Shown here: piece by piece, positions 1 to 11,400 of the stretch
Position numbering within the stretch: position 1 is the first letter of the stretch
Layout: each line of letters starts with the position of its first letter
Assembly (NCBI GenBank): GCA_016508695.1
Contig: VNKQ01000010.1
Location: 186,001 to 250,000 of the forward strand
DNA length: 64,000 bases
Origin: Hyphodiscus hymeniophilus
Taxonomy: Eukaryota > Ascomycota > Leotiomycetes > Helotiales > Hyphodiscaceae
Direction of reading: 5' to 3'
Notes under the pieces: generated by a model
Seen by the model: the letters and a program-made list of their open reading frames with translations, nothing else
Databases searched by the model: none
What the model was told of the DNA's origin: nothing
Made by a program: the position numbers and the translations under genes

Positions 1-481
1 TACTAGATTTCCCTAGAATGTCAACAAAGGTAGGTAGGTAGCTACGCATTAAGGACCGCGTGCATCCTTGTGCTCAAAACAGAACGAACGTCGAGGAGCC
101 GGGTAAGCTACTCGCTTACCTACCTTACCCACCGAAGCGAACCTAAGATCGACGTGAGAAGCTGGTGGAAGTGCGTGCATGCGGTGTGGTAACCGCAATA
201 CATATACATCTCCACGATAATCAACCTACCCATTCGGTCGACCTCCTATCCATTCATTCATCGATCGGCCTCTGTACAGGGTACCAGCGCTAACGTCTAT
301 AGAAAAGGAATTGGACGTTCATTGCTATTGCTATTGCTATCTCGTGCTACCTTTATTGTTTTGTTTGGTTCGTTCCGCTACTCTGCTACTCTGGTGGGAA
401 GACGAAGGAGTCAGGTTCGTCTGGTCTGGCTCGTCTAGGTCCATTCCCAGGAGGGCTTATCTAAGGTAGTCTAGAGAACAA

Positions 482-533
482 ATCATCCAGCTCATCCAGC
501 TCATCCAGCTCATCCAGCTCATCCAGCATCCAG
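482..533 (+). repeat. 9-bp tandem repeat in SDR leader
   Basis: About five copies of the unit CTCATCCAG sit just upstream of the SDR start codon at 546, ending in a shortened CATCCAG. The position suggests transcribed 5' leader. The rest of 1-545 holds no gene that I can see; it contains short CTATTG repeats near 322-340 and TAGG/CCTA-rich words near 30-45 and 114-130. Confidence 0.85.
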
Positions 534-545
534 CCCCAACCAACC

Positions 546-2109
546 ATGTCCACGACACACCCCTCCTTCGGTCCCCGCACCACGGCGACAGAGGTAGCGA
601 GTTCTTTCGGGGATGGCATCAGAGGGAAGACGGGTATGTTACGGCTTTTCCTTTTATGTGCTTCGTCCTGGTGAATTTTGGTGGTTTTTTGTGGGGGGGG
701 GGGAGAGTTGTGCTTTTACTTTTGAGGTTTTGAGGGTTTGAGTTTTGAGGTGTTGAGTTTTGAGGGTTTGAGGTTTGAGGTTTTGGGCTCTTGGCTTGCT
801 CTCTTGCTCTCTTGCTCTCTTGCTCTCTTGCTCTCTTGCTCTCTTGCTCTCTCGCTCTCTCGCTTAGCCCAGTAGCTGACACCCACCCCAAAGTCGTCAT
901 CACAGGCGCATCGCCCAACTCACTCGGCCACGCCCTCGCCCTCTCCATCGCATCGCAAGGGCCGCGCCTCCTCGTCCTCGCCTCGCGATCAGAGCACAAC
1001 CTCCGTGCAGTCGTCGAGGACCTGACGAGGTCCTTCCCGGGCGTGAAGATCCGTGTCGTTGTCCTGGACCTCGCGGATAAGGGGAGCGTAAGGGAGGGGG
1101 CGGGGTGTATTAGGGGTTTGGTCCGTGGTGAGGGTGAGGGTGACCGAGATGGAGGGGTGGACTTCTTGTTCAATAACGCGGGCGTCAATTGTAGCGAAAA
1201 GCGCTTTGGTAGGGGGTATGGATATGGCACGGGGAACGGGGTGGAAAAGGAAGAGGAAGGCGTCGAGTTGCAGTTCGCTACGAACCATCTCGGGCCTTTC
1301 CTCCTGACGAACCTCCTAATTCCCGTACTGAGGAAGGGCAGTCGGATCGTCATGACGAGTAGCGAGGCGCATGTGATCTCTCCGGTGCGGTTCAGTGATC
1401 TGTACGTCTCGTCTCCTCTTTCCATTATCCATCTCATTCCTACATCCCCCTAAAGCAAGAACTCATCCACAGTAGCAACCAGCATCTCGGCGCAACGGTG
1501 GACGCGGAAGACGCGCCGAGGAGGGGCTTGCCTGCGGGCATCCTGCGGAACGACGGCGGGTACGAACCAGCCGTCGCGTACGGGCAGAGCAAGACGGCGA
1601 ATGTGCTGATGGCTGTGGGGTTGAACGCGAGGGTGTTGAGGACGAGGGGGGTCGAGAGCTTTGCTGTGATGCCTGGTAGTGAGTTTCCATCTCCATCTCT
1701 TCATCCATACCCACGGATGGACGGATGCTAGGACGTGAAAGACACTGATGAGAGGTCTATCGCAGCAATCATGACGGGACTCGTGAGGGACATGGATCAG
1801 AAGAGTAGGGAGGGCCTGACTGCATCGACGAAGTTCTGGAAAGACATTCACCAGGGCGCTGCTACCATGCTCGTCGCTGCTCTAGATCCCAAGCTGAGCT
1901 GTGAGTCGACCCTTACTGTCTGGTCAGTCATGCATGGGGTACATACATGTTGACTATTCACAGCCGAGAACGGCGTCTACCTGGCTGATTGTCAAGTCGG
2001 TCGAGCGTCGAGGTGGGCCGTCGACCAAGCGAAGGCAGAGAGGCTGTGGAGACTGAGCGAGGATCTGGTCGGTGAGAGATTCGACTATGGGAAGAGGAGT
2101 ATCCTGTGA
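546..2109 (+). CDS. Short-chain dehydrogenase/reductase, retinol-dehydrogenase-like
   Basis: Five exons: 546-633, 873-1401, 1473-1678, 1742-1900, 1964-2109, giving about 375 aa with consistent phase. The protein has the SDR nucleotide-binding motif (TGASPNSLG, a longer spacing than the classic TGxxxGIG), the structural NNAG motif, a catalytic Ser region (MTSSEAH) and the active-site YGQSK (YxxSK). The C-terminus (ENGVYLAD, then WAVDQAKAERLW) resembles fungal retinol-dehydrogenase/WWOX-like oxidoreductases. It should use NAD(P)H to oxidise or reduce a carbonyl or alcohol; the substrate cannot be read. The acceptor of exon 4 (1741) is the least certain junction. Codons are much richer in G and C than in most genes of the window. 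Intron 1 is almost entirely low-complexity sequence. Confidence 0.82.
795..863 (+). repeat. 8-bp CTCTCTTG tandem repeat in SDR intron 1
   Basis: About seven copies of CTCTCTTG, ending in CTCTCTCG variants, run up to the acceptor of SDR intron 1. The first half of the same intron (about 690-785) is a G run followed by TTTGAGG-like G/T-rich repeats. The intron is therefore strongly strand-asymmetric. Long open frames on both strands here are artefacts of the repeat. Confidence 0.9.
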
Positions 2110-2350
2110 GGAGTGGATGACGCGGTTTCAGGTCCTTGCTGAACAACTTCTGTATCCATCTATCCACACCTGTGTTTTACTACTGTATACTATTCGCTGA
2201 TCTTGAAAATGCCCAAGGTTCTTCGGGTGGATTCCAGGAATATCCAACTCGATCAGTACATATATATCCCCACTGTTATCATCACTACCTCTCTGCTTCA
2301 GTACGACGTCGAGGAGACCTTTACTGCTCGTCTGGGGAAATGGAGTTAGA

Positions 2351-2372
2351 CCCCCCCCCCCCCCCCCCCCCC
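2351..2372 (+). repeat. C22 homopolymer
   Basis: Twenty-two consecutive C residues lie about 240 bp after the SDR stop codon. This could be 3' UTR or intergenic DNA. The length is likely to vary between isolates and to be error-prone in assembly. Confidence 0.95.
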
Positions 2373-2836
2373 GGAGTTGCTTCTGGGCATGGACCACGGA
2401 TGTGCGTGGTAAGACAATGGCATGTTTGGGATTGAGCAAGGTCGTGTACGAGCTGAGTGGGCTCCTTTGAAAGCGGAGTTCTGCCTTTTTTTTATATTAA
2501 CTAGATACTGAGGGTGTATGATCCTCAACTACCGAATTCTGTAAGGGTTCGTGACAGATGATATCAAGAGCTACGGCGCTTTCCGCGAGTCGACTATGCT
2601 CGTCAAAGTGATAAATAAGGTCTCAGGGTTAACTTGTGGACGAAACCACTGCGAAACAAAAGGTATAAGGTAGTGTTCGACGACCCGTTCCGCTACATAC
2701 TACCTCATGAGCATAGTGTGAGGTTGTGAATGGAAGCAAAGCAAGAGAACCCAATCTCGGCCCCGAGCTATCCTCTCGAAACTGGTTGGTCTCAGGCAGA
2801 GGTTATATGATATCAGATTGGGTATGCCGACAATCG

Positions 2837-3430
2837 CTATGCTGAAGCCTGTACGCCCCACCCAAACTCCAAGAGTGCAAACGCTACATCGTCCTCTATT
2901 TCGCAAACATTGTCGCTGTCGACAGACAGGATTAGCTCCTGTCGAGAATAAGCCTTTGTGTCGACATCCCCATCGTTGTCGGTCGACACATCTTCGTTGT
3001 TTGCGATAGCAGACAAGGCAAGACCAGTAGGACAACCCGTAATTCCAATCTCGTCCAGCTGACGTTGGGCCAAGTTGCGCAAATTCGGAAGAGGGTGGTC
3101 ATTGTGGATTCTGATGTGATCGGTTGCCAGGGCGAGATTATTAGGGAAGTGGTAGTGGAACTGCGTATCTTGGAGCTTTAATATATGGTTCATCTAAATA
3201 GAATACCTAGCTTCCTTCCTTAGACAAATAGACACAACTGAACCAGTATTACGTCTGAACGACCTCAACTCCAAGAGAGCCAACGCTGCTTGTCGAACAT
3301 TGTCCTCTATGTTGTAAGCATGGTCGCATGGGTCCAGCCTCGTCCAAGTGTTGATAGACCAACTTATGCCTGGAAGGACGGTCTGCCAGGCTTCTTGGCG
3401 CTGCCATTCGCGGCATTTCTACATTCTATA
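2837..3430 (-). pseudogene. Possible decayed gene with an internal repeated motif
   Basis: Two coding-like stretches lie on the minus strand. One (2837-3193) is open for 118 codons and ends in a segment reading IEDDVAFALLEFG. The other (about 3193-3420) reads NIEDNVRQAALALLEL in frame and then stops. The two share a similar DNA core (AACTCCAAGAG on the plus strand). I do not recognise a family. This may be a fragment of a hypothetical fungal gene duplicated and then degraded, or chance. The rest of 2110-3549 shows nothing else I can support. Confidence 0.22.
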
Positions 3431-3549
3431 GAGAGCAACCGCTCTCTCTATGAGAGCTGAGTATGCGACACGAAAGCCACCCAACATCCTCTCCCTCCTC
3501 ACTCTCGCTACCGCTCTTCTCATGACGTCCCTCTCTATATGTCTCCCGC

Positions 3550-5792
3550 CTACTCAGCACCAATCATGCTCTTGGGCAAGAAAGCCCACACAGTCCCCAC
3601 AAGCGCCAATACACTACAGATCCCAATGAGGAACCAATCCAAAACCCTTTCGCGCATACTGATCTCCTTCCCAAAAATCTTCAAATAAAACAGCAGTGGC
3701 AGAATAACACATATCGTAAAGCAAAGCGTGCTGCCCATAAACGCCATAATGCTATCAAACGCCGGGAACACAATTGCTATCACCACGAAGAGGATGATAA
3801 CGATGACGCGAATGGTGATGCGGAGTGCACCGCGGGTGAAGTTGGAGAGACCGGTCAGGGAGGGTGAATCCGAAACGGTGTGCAGGGAGAGCCCGAAGAT
3901 TGCTTCGAGGGTTGAGACTATGGGGCGGGCGTTCAAGGGAACCTTTGTGAGTGGGATGATGGCAATGAAGACTGCCATCATCACCGAAAGGCTACGGGGA
4001 TAGCCTGGGGTGGCAATCAGATTTGCCGTTATTTCGGTCATAACGCCGTCGCCGAACATGAGGATGCCCGCTACTGCTATTGCGCAGTCCAGTGCGTACT
4101 GAGGAATTCGTCAGTGAAAGGTCAGATGAAAGTGACTGTGAACTCACGGTGAATGAGAATGTTGTCTTGATGGCTTTGGGGAACTTTTGTGGATGTCTCA
4201 TATCTCTATAGATGTTGGGAAAGACTGAGTGTCCGCCCCATGGTGACATCAACAATCCGAAGGACAAAGGAAGAGTGAGCCAATTCGATGGAAATAGATA
4301 TGTCTGTGCTGGCTCACGCAAAGACCCAGGGGTATGAGGCTTGATGAAGCCATCAACGAAGACGATTATAACAACTAGACATAGTTTAGCAAGGATCCAA
4401 GACTCATTGACTCGAGAAAGCCCCCCAGGAATAGTTGGTGGATAAACTTCGGTTACTAAATGGGTGAAGGTGTAAATACTCACTGCATAATGTGGACAAA
4501 ATTCCCACCACACTGCTAAAGCTCAACAGTCGCAGAGGAACAAATTGCAACGGTGTCAAAAGCAAACCACACAAAATCTTCCATTCTGTAACGCCAACTC
4601 CTGGGATCAACAGATCGAGGGTATCCGCAAAGAGAACAACAAGTGCAACGCAAGCTGCAAGTAACTCCAGTGTGAAGAGTATTGACGTTATTATCCGTGC
4701 TTTTCGGCCGTACGATACAAATGCGAGGTCTGCGAAAGTGATAAGACTGGCATCGACATCCATACACTTGGCCAGCAGTTTCGCCGTATATGCTGTGACA
4801 ATGGCTGATAGAGCAAGAAACACCATCCCGCAGAGCCATCCGGCATATTTGATACCCATTGGTAGACTCAACAGTCCAACTCCAATCAAAACATTTGTGG
4901 AATTGAAGACCGTTTGTGGGAGAGTCGACTGGCCAGCAATGGCTAGGACAACCTTCCCATCCTGCTCAATTTGTCTGACATGTATGGGCTCCCGTTCCCC
5001 CTCAGCCTTTACGGAGGTCTGTTGGTGTCTCCACAGCTGACCAGCATGCTCCATAGAAGATTCATTTATGCTCGATCTCAACGTCCCATAAGAAGTTCCA
5101 TAGCTTCCTGGTAGTGGCGTAGCAAGATGTGGTGCAATCTCAAAGATCGATTGGCTCCCTCTGACACTTCCCTGCATACTAGTTGCCCCAACACCGCCGA
5201 GCTGTTTGGACTCAGATTCTTTCTGGTTCGAAGCCCGAGGCGTAGTCAGATCGCTGGTCGGCTCTGGCGCTACGGATTCATCATCAATTGCGCTTTCCGG
5301 GCTTTGCGAAGCCTCCAAATGTGCCCTCAGCAACGATGTCCTCGGTACCTGACCGTATTCCGCGTCTGTTCTGCCATATTGAATTGGATTTTCCCCCTCT
5401 CGGTGTGTTTCGTGTTCTGGGTGTAATATGAAGGAGGGTCGCTGCGGGGTCACCTCGATAAATCCGGCAGCTCGAGTCCAACTTTCTGCGAAATTCGCGA
5501 TGGAGTTGACGCCTCCTACGTGGGCCAGGGAGTCTAGACGCATGGCTATAGAGGATCTGGTCCATTCTGTTAGCAGCGTATATTGTAGGATCTTCGAGAC
5601 ATACCTTCGCCTCCGCAGATTCTGCTGTGCACCTTCATTGCTCGATCCAGGAGCTCCAAGAAGCGGAGTTTCAGCAGAAGGAGACCCTGCCGCGGAATCG
5701 AACCGAACACTTCGGCCACCATCAGAGCTTACGGAATCTCTATGGGAAGTCCCATACTGGTATTCGTCCCAGTTTGTAGGATTTCGTGGCAT
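3550..5792 (-). CDS. AVT1: Vacuolar amino-acid transporter, AVT1-like
   Basis: Exons (minus strand) 5792-5605, 5556-4484, 4374-4148, 4098-3550 give 678 aa. An upstream in-frame Met at 5858 would add 22 residues. About 270 hydrophilic N-terminal residues (with the SIAMRLDSL and HVGGVNSI motifs seen in Avt1-type proteins) precede an amino-acid/auxin permease domain with about ten or eleven membrane segments, starting at NSTNVLIGVGLLSLP and including LMSPWGGHSVFPNIYRDM. Yeast Avt1 is a vacuolar proton antiporter that loads neutral amino acids such as glutamine, tyrosine and isoleucine; the same role is inferred here. The first intron (5557-5604) is 48 nt, a multiple of three without a stop, so retention would insert 16 residues in the N-terminal tail. 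Confidence 0.9.
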
Positions 5793-5858
5793 CGTTGCAA
5801 CCGTGTGCCTTCTGCCGAGAATAATGGGGATTGTTGAGGATTCCTGAGATATATACAA

Positions 5859-7031
5859 GGAAAGTCAAGAAGACGAAGACCCGCAGGAGAAAAGTTTTGA
5901 ATCAGAGACGATCTTGTGACGGTTCTATAGGAGCTTCTGGCTGCAGGCTGGACTTCTTATCGGGGTCGTGTGCCGTTGATTCGTGAATTCGGGAAGGCCG
6001 CAGACACCCCTAGTCGAAATGTAAGATGGAAAGACAGGAGACAGATCTAGATGCAAAGTATACGACAATACGGATGTGAGGAGAAGAGTTCTGTAAGAAT
6101 AGTACATGAGCGAGTATATTTTGTATTATATTGTTGAGTGAGATACGAACTTCAGAGGTGGTTTCTGTAGTTCTGTAGATGCTTTTGATGTTGACATGGA
6201 TATCCAAACATTGCCATTACGAGTTGGCATTGTAGATGATCTAGAAGTGGGGTCCCCCACTATTACCACTAACAATGCCCAAGCGTCGCCTCGTTAAATC
6301 TCTTCACCAATGCCTGTCGATCGCTGAAAATTTGACCAGGCTGAACCGTCGCGAGCCGAGCCTCAGCCTTGTCTCTTGTCTTGCCTCGTTCGTGATGACA
6401 TTACGAGTAGTAAGATTCAACTGCTCACGAACGGACAGAACTCGGCTTCTTTCCCTCGTCGTAGATTTATTTCTGTATTGGCCTTGTAGTCCTGAACTCG
6501 ATAATAAGGATTTACCTAAGGTCCGACAGGCAGGTGGGGGTAAGTATTGGAGCTACTAGAATCCTGTAAGCCTCTGATACGCTAACAATCTCATTCAACA
6601 GATAGCAGACGACTCTCCAGTCTATGCTTCCTTAGTTCTGATAACACTTCCCTGCTTTCCTGGAGCGGAAGAGAACCGCGGACACGGGTGGACCCTTCTG
6701 ACGTCTCCAGATGCCCACAAGACCTGGCGGTTGTGCTTTACTGCGCGATGGCAAAGCGCTCTTGCTTCTGACACGCCTCGACACAGAAGTTCGTTTTCAG
6801 AATGAGAAGAAATCTTTGGAGAGGGGGTGGACATAGAGACGCTGCAGGTATTGGGAGTCCCACAGCGGCGAGCTGGTCGCTCATGAGTCATGACGACAAT
6901 GGCGGTGGTTATGCTGGGCGTGGTTGTTCTTCTGCCAAAAATCCGAATTTCGTGGAGGTGAATCAAGAGTGCCTTGGTTACTTAGTAAACTGGGTGCAGG
7001 GAGAGCTTGAGAGAGTCGAGTGTCTCCTCGT
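5859..7031. other. Non-coding stretch upstream of the transporter
   Basis: The first part is probably the promoter and leader of the AVT1-like gene. Open frames here are short and unlike known proteins. No repeat or RNA gene was recognised. Confidence 0.5.
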
Positions 7032-7733
7032 TTAGCTTGCTATGGTTCTGGTCCCTAAGTTTTGGCAAGCCGATCGATGCCCTGCGAAAAGGCTGGTCGC
7101 TGGCTCCTCCTCTTCTCTTTTGATTGATATTCTCCGTTCGAATGTTCCATTTGAGATGCCGTTTAGTCCGCCATATCCACTGAGCGGCGTCAAGTCCCTA
7201 AGCTGCTGCTCTGAACATGATCGAAAACTTTCGTAGGCATCGTTTGCGAGGTTGGGTTCTTGAAAGCGAGTAAGTGTGATGAAAGGTAGCGACTGAAGGT
7301 CATTCGATTGGCGTTTCCTTCTCGGTTGGCGACCAGTGTCAGGTTTCTCTACGCTCCTCGAGTTGTAATAAGACTGGCTTTCATGAATACTTTCCGTGTC
7401 AATCCCTAGTACAACGTTGTTGTTTCTCTCTTCTAGGGCATGCGGGATGGGCGGACCAGCTCCAACGTCGTTTAATGCTGTCTCGAATTCAATACTTTTG
7501 TCAAGCATCGAATATGTTGCTTTGGATTGCGACAACCTGGCCTTCGACGTTGGGCAGCTCCTAGGCTGCCAAGAAATCAGATTGTTACTAGTTGTGACTG
7601 ATCCTATCAGACGCCCCCAGACTCGGAGACTGGCCCTCGAACTAATAAGACCTGGAAAGAAATAAGTTTCTTTCATGTGGAATCTTTCAGTCGTGAGGGG
7701 AAGAAGACATGAATCTACTTTGAAAAGCTGCAA
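7032..7733 (-). CDS. Hypothetical protein, 233 aa
   Basis: An uninterrupted minus-strand frame of 233 codons. It is Ser/Arg-rich and hydrophilic with no signal peptide, membrane segment or domain I recognise. A pyrimidine-rich stretch ending in CAG near 7655 could be a splice acceptor, in which case the true N-terminus differs. It lies in the accessory zone between the transporter and the broken NLR. It may be a lineage-specific gene or a chance frame. Confidence 0.3.
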   Translation of the reverse strand: MQLFKVDSCLLPLTTERFHMKETYFFPGLISSRASLRVWGRLIGSVTTSNNLISWQPRSCPTSKARLSQSKATYSMLDKSIEFETALNDVGAGPPIPHALEERNNNVVLGIDTESIHESQSYYNSRSVEKPDTGRQPRRKRQSNDLQSLPFITLTRFQEPNLANDAYESFRSCSEQQLRDLTPLSGYGGLNGISNGTFERRISIKREEEEPATSLFAGHRSACQNLGTRTIAS

Positions 7734-8151
7734 TGCCTAAGGCAAAAGTCAAAGTTGTGCCAGTATACTGCCATTAGTATTGTACAAGTGATTGTATGAA
7801 GGTAACGAGTCTATACTGCTACGTAACAATGTCGAAGAAATTATTCGAAAGAAGCTTCTGGCAGAAGTCGCAGTAGATAGCCATTTTTGTGAAATGATTC
7901 AAATTTCCGAGCGAAGTCGGAAACAAATCCGTAGATGTTGAATCTGGCTTGTAGTAAGTGTTAAATTTACTATCTGTTTCCTAGAGGCAACAAAAGGATC
8001 TTACCTATCTTTTCGATGAGCTGAGATGGAATCAGCCCTCGCTTATGCAACGTGACACAGCCTCATGTCTTGCATGAAATTTCGGCATGAGTGGTAATTA
8101 ACAACTCTCCATGCCCATTCATTACTTAGAATGGGATCACTGCGAGAAGAG

Positions 8152-8292
8152 ACTGCCGACGTGTGGGTTACTGATTGGTAAAACCCACCCACCCATTATG
8201 GACATCGGATATTGAATCCTAATTGATGTTAACAACTGAAAAGCACTGCAAAGAAAACCTGCAGACGTGTGGGGTATTAATTGGTAAAATAC
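8152..8292 (+). repeat. Direct repeat upstream of the NLR gene
   Basis: Two near-identical copies of about 34 bp occur at 8152-8185 and 8259-8292, both containing GACGTGTGGG and ATTGGTAAAA, about 107 bp apart. They end about 180 bp before the NLR start codon. They may be promoter elements or a small local duplication. No coding sequence is supported in 7734-8472. Confidence 0.75.
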
Positions 8293-8472
8293 ACGAGATG
8301 CCCGAGCTGATTACAACCCATTTCCCCCAGGGCGTCCGTTATTCTTCTGCGGAGCCATCCTCACTATGGGTTTCGATTTGTAAAAGGTCCGAAAGATCCA
8401 TTCTAACCAAACCATTCTAATTCAACTCGACTGACTGCGCGTAATGTACAGGTCGCACTATACTTCGAAGTT

Positions 8473-11400
8473 ATGGACCCACTAAGCTTAACATTGTCAA
8501 TTACTAGCCTAATCAGTGTGGCTCTGGCAGTGACAAAGACTCTTAACGATTACACCAGCTCTGTGAAGGATGCAGCCGCAGAATCCAACGAACTTGCTGT
8601 GGAGATCTCTGGCATTGCTCACGCTCTAGAGGCGTTAGATCGCTTCTTGGTCAGCCAAGGCGCAAAGTTCAAGTCGTTTAATAATACGTCTGTTCTCTAT
8701 TCTACGATCCACACTTGCCATGGCAGGCTCAGCTCACTTCAGTCGATCCTTGAGAAGTTTTTGAAAACGAGCGAAGGGAAAAAATGGTACCGGAGCATTG
8801 TTTGGCCATTTAAGCAGGATGAACAAGTTGAGACCATCACAATTCTCCATCGATGCATGCAAATTTTCCAATTTTCTTTATCTATAGATGGATGGTACGT
8901 TACGTTCCAATCTGCAATAATAACCTATCAAGCTGATTGCTTTAGTGACCTCCTGTCTAAGACAAATGAGGAGGTCTCCGAAATCCGCAAAACTCAATCA
9001 AATACCTCAGGAGAGGTGACGGAGATCCTCTCGCTGGTCGGGAATATACAATTTGTCGTCGAAGATTTTGGGCAACTATATCGAGGTACGTATTCGGCAG
9101 TGTTAATTTTCTTTTCGTGCTACAATAGACTAAAAATCCTCGACAGGTATCCATAATGAAATTACAGCGGTCCATAAGGGACAACTAGGTTTTTATGAAG
9201 CCTTTCTTGAACTGCTGTTCCCTTTCTAATATCGTCTAGATAGCGAGCGAGAGAATCTATTGAAGTGGATTAGCAGCTTGGCCGATCCATCAACGAATCA
9301 CAACAATGCTGTCAAAAAGCGAGAGCCAGAGACTGGAGTTTGGTTCCTTGAGTCAGATGATTTCTACACTTGGATGAGGTCTGGTGGTTTCCTGTGGCTA
9401 TATGGAATTCGTGAGTAATATAGCGAATTACTTCACAAACTATAAGGGAACTAATTTTTATTGCCACAGCTGGATGCGGGAAGACAATGTTGTGGTATGT
9501 ATTTTCTGTTCGAAGCTTCAAAATTCATCCAGTATTCATCAGCTAACGACAACGGCCAGTTCAACGATTATCGAAGCCGTCAAAGAAGTTTGTTCTGAAA
9601 GCACGACCCACATATTAGCATACTTCTATTTTGATTTTCAAGACATTATAAAGCAAGACGTGGTTATTCTACTACGCTCTTTGATCAAGCAGCTCTGTGC
9701 AAATGAGGTAGAGCTGCAAGATGAGCTTCAACCCATGTACGCTAAATACAAAGCATCTGGACTCGCAACCACAGTCGAGGAGTTAACGTCGATTCTTTTT
9801 TCCGTCATTGATCGGCTAGACAAGAAGATATACATCATGATGGACGCCCTTGACGAATATCCAGAGCAGTCCGAGAACTCGGAAAGGCGAGAGTTGTTAG
9901 ACCAGATAGAACGAATTGTCAAACACGAATCTGGGAATCTACACATTCTGGTAACGAGCCGCAACGAGGTCGATATCCGTGCAACTTTAGGAACTCTTGC
10001 AAATGGAGGAATATACATCCAGAACTCAAAAGTAGATGCCGATATTGGGTTGTACGTAAGGGCTTGCCTCCGAAAAGATCCATTCAATAAAATACCAGCC
10101 AGCGTCAAAACCAGTATTGAAATAAAGCTCGCAGAGGGGCCAAAGGAATATGAGTTCTTGTAGTCCTTCATGGCGCTGACAGTGAAACATCACACTAACT
10201 TTTACTTGAAGGTTTCGCTGGGTTGTCTGTCAATTTGACGTGCTGCGCAATTGTAAGAGGGTTAGCGCTATAAAAAAAGCCCTCGCAGAGTTGCCAAAAA
10301 CTTTGGACGAGACTTATGCACGGATTCTGAGCGATATCGCTGAAAACTATTTCGATGAGGCCCGGTCCATTCTGCGATGGGTTGCATTTTCGGCGCGTCC
10401 TTTAAGTCTTCAGGAAGTTACCGAGGCTGCAGTTCTTAGACCAGGAGATGATTCTCTGGACCCAGACGAGAGGTTATACAATGCAGAAGATGTCCTGCGG
10501 ATTTGCCACGGCCTCATTGCTGTGTCTAGAGAGGAAGTTAAAATCTGTGGCACTGATACTGAGTGCGATGTGGTACGATTTGCGCATTTCTCGGTTCAGG
10601 AATATTTGATGCCAGACAGAGCAGGGTCCTTCTCTATCTCGGACACGTCGGCGCATAGTTACATCGCTGAATCCTGTATCTCATATTTCTTGCAAATGGA
10701 CTTGCTCGATTTGTCGGATCAATGCCTGGATGACAACCCTTTGCTTCGATACTCGGCCGAATATTGGTTTACACATGTTCAGAAAATTGAAAGTGATAAA
10801 GATGCAGCTCCAGGTGTGCTCGAACGCACTTACAATTTCTTGACCCAGAATTCTCGCAACGGCTACTTAACCTGGCTTCGGATCCGGGACCCGGGAGATG
10901 TCAATCCGTCATACCACTTTCAGCATCCCATCAATTCCTTTCCGCCACCGCTCTACTACGCATCGTCCTTTGGGTTTCGAGATGCTACCCAGAGGCTCCT
11001 CAAAACCGGTACTGACGTTAACGTACATATTGGATACCATGGTTCCCCCTTCATAGGGCTTCGCAACATGGACACTACCAGATCGTTCAATGGTTGCTTG
11101 ATTACAAGGCCAATGTCAATACGGTGGAGAGCTATCATAGCGGTACAGCATTAGCAGCGGCTTCAGCTAACGGTCATTTTCGAATTGTCTAGTTACTACT
11201 CGATCACGGAGCTGATAGCAACATATGCGACCCTAGTTCAGATACAACATTACAGCTAGCACTGGCAAAAGGACATGAACAGATTGTCCACTTGCTGCTT
11301 GAGCGAGGAGCCGATGTGAATCTAGTGGGTGGGGGCATGCACCGGAGTGCGCGTTGGCAAATGGGCGTATTGACCTTGCTCGTTTGCTGATTACACGAGG

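Noticed and set aside
619..1437. 272-codon minus-strand frame across the SDR gene
   Set aside because: It is antisense to the SDR exons and is kept open by the CTCTCTTG repeat and GC-rich codons; it resembles no protein family.
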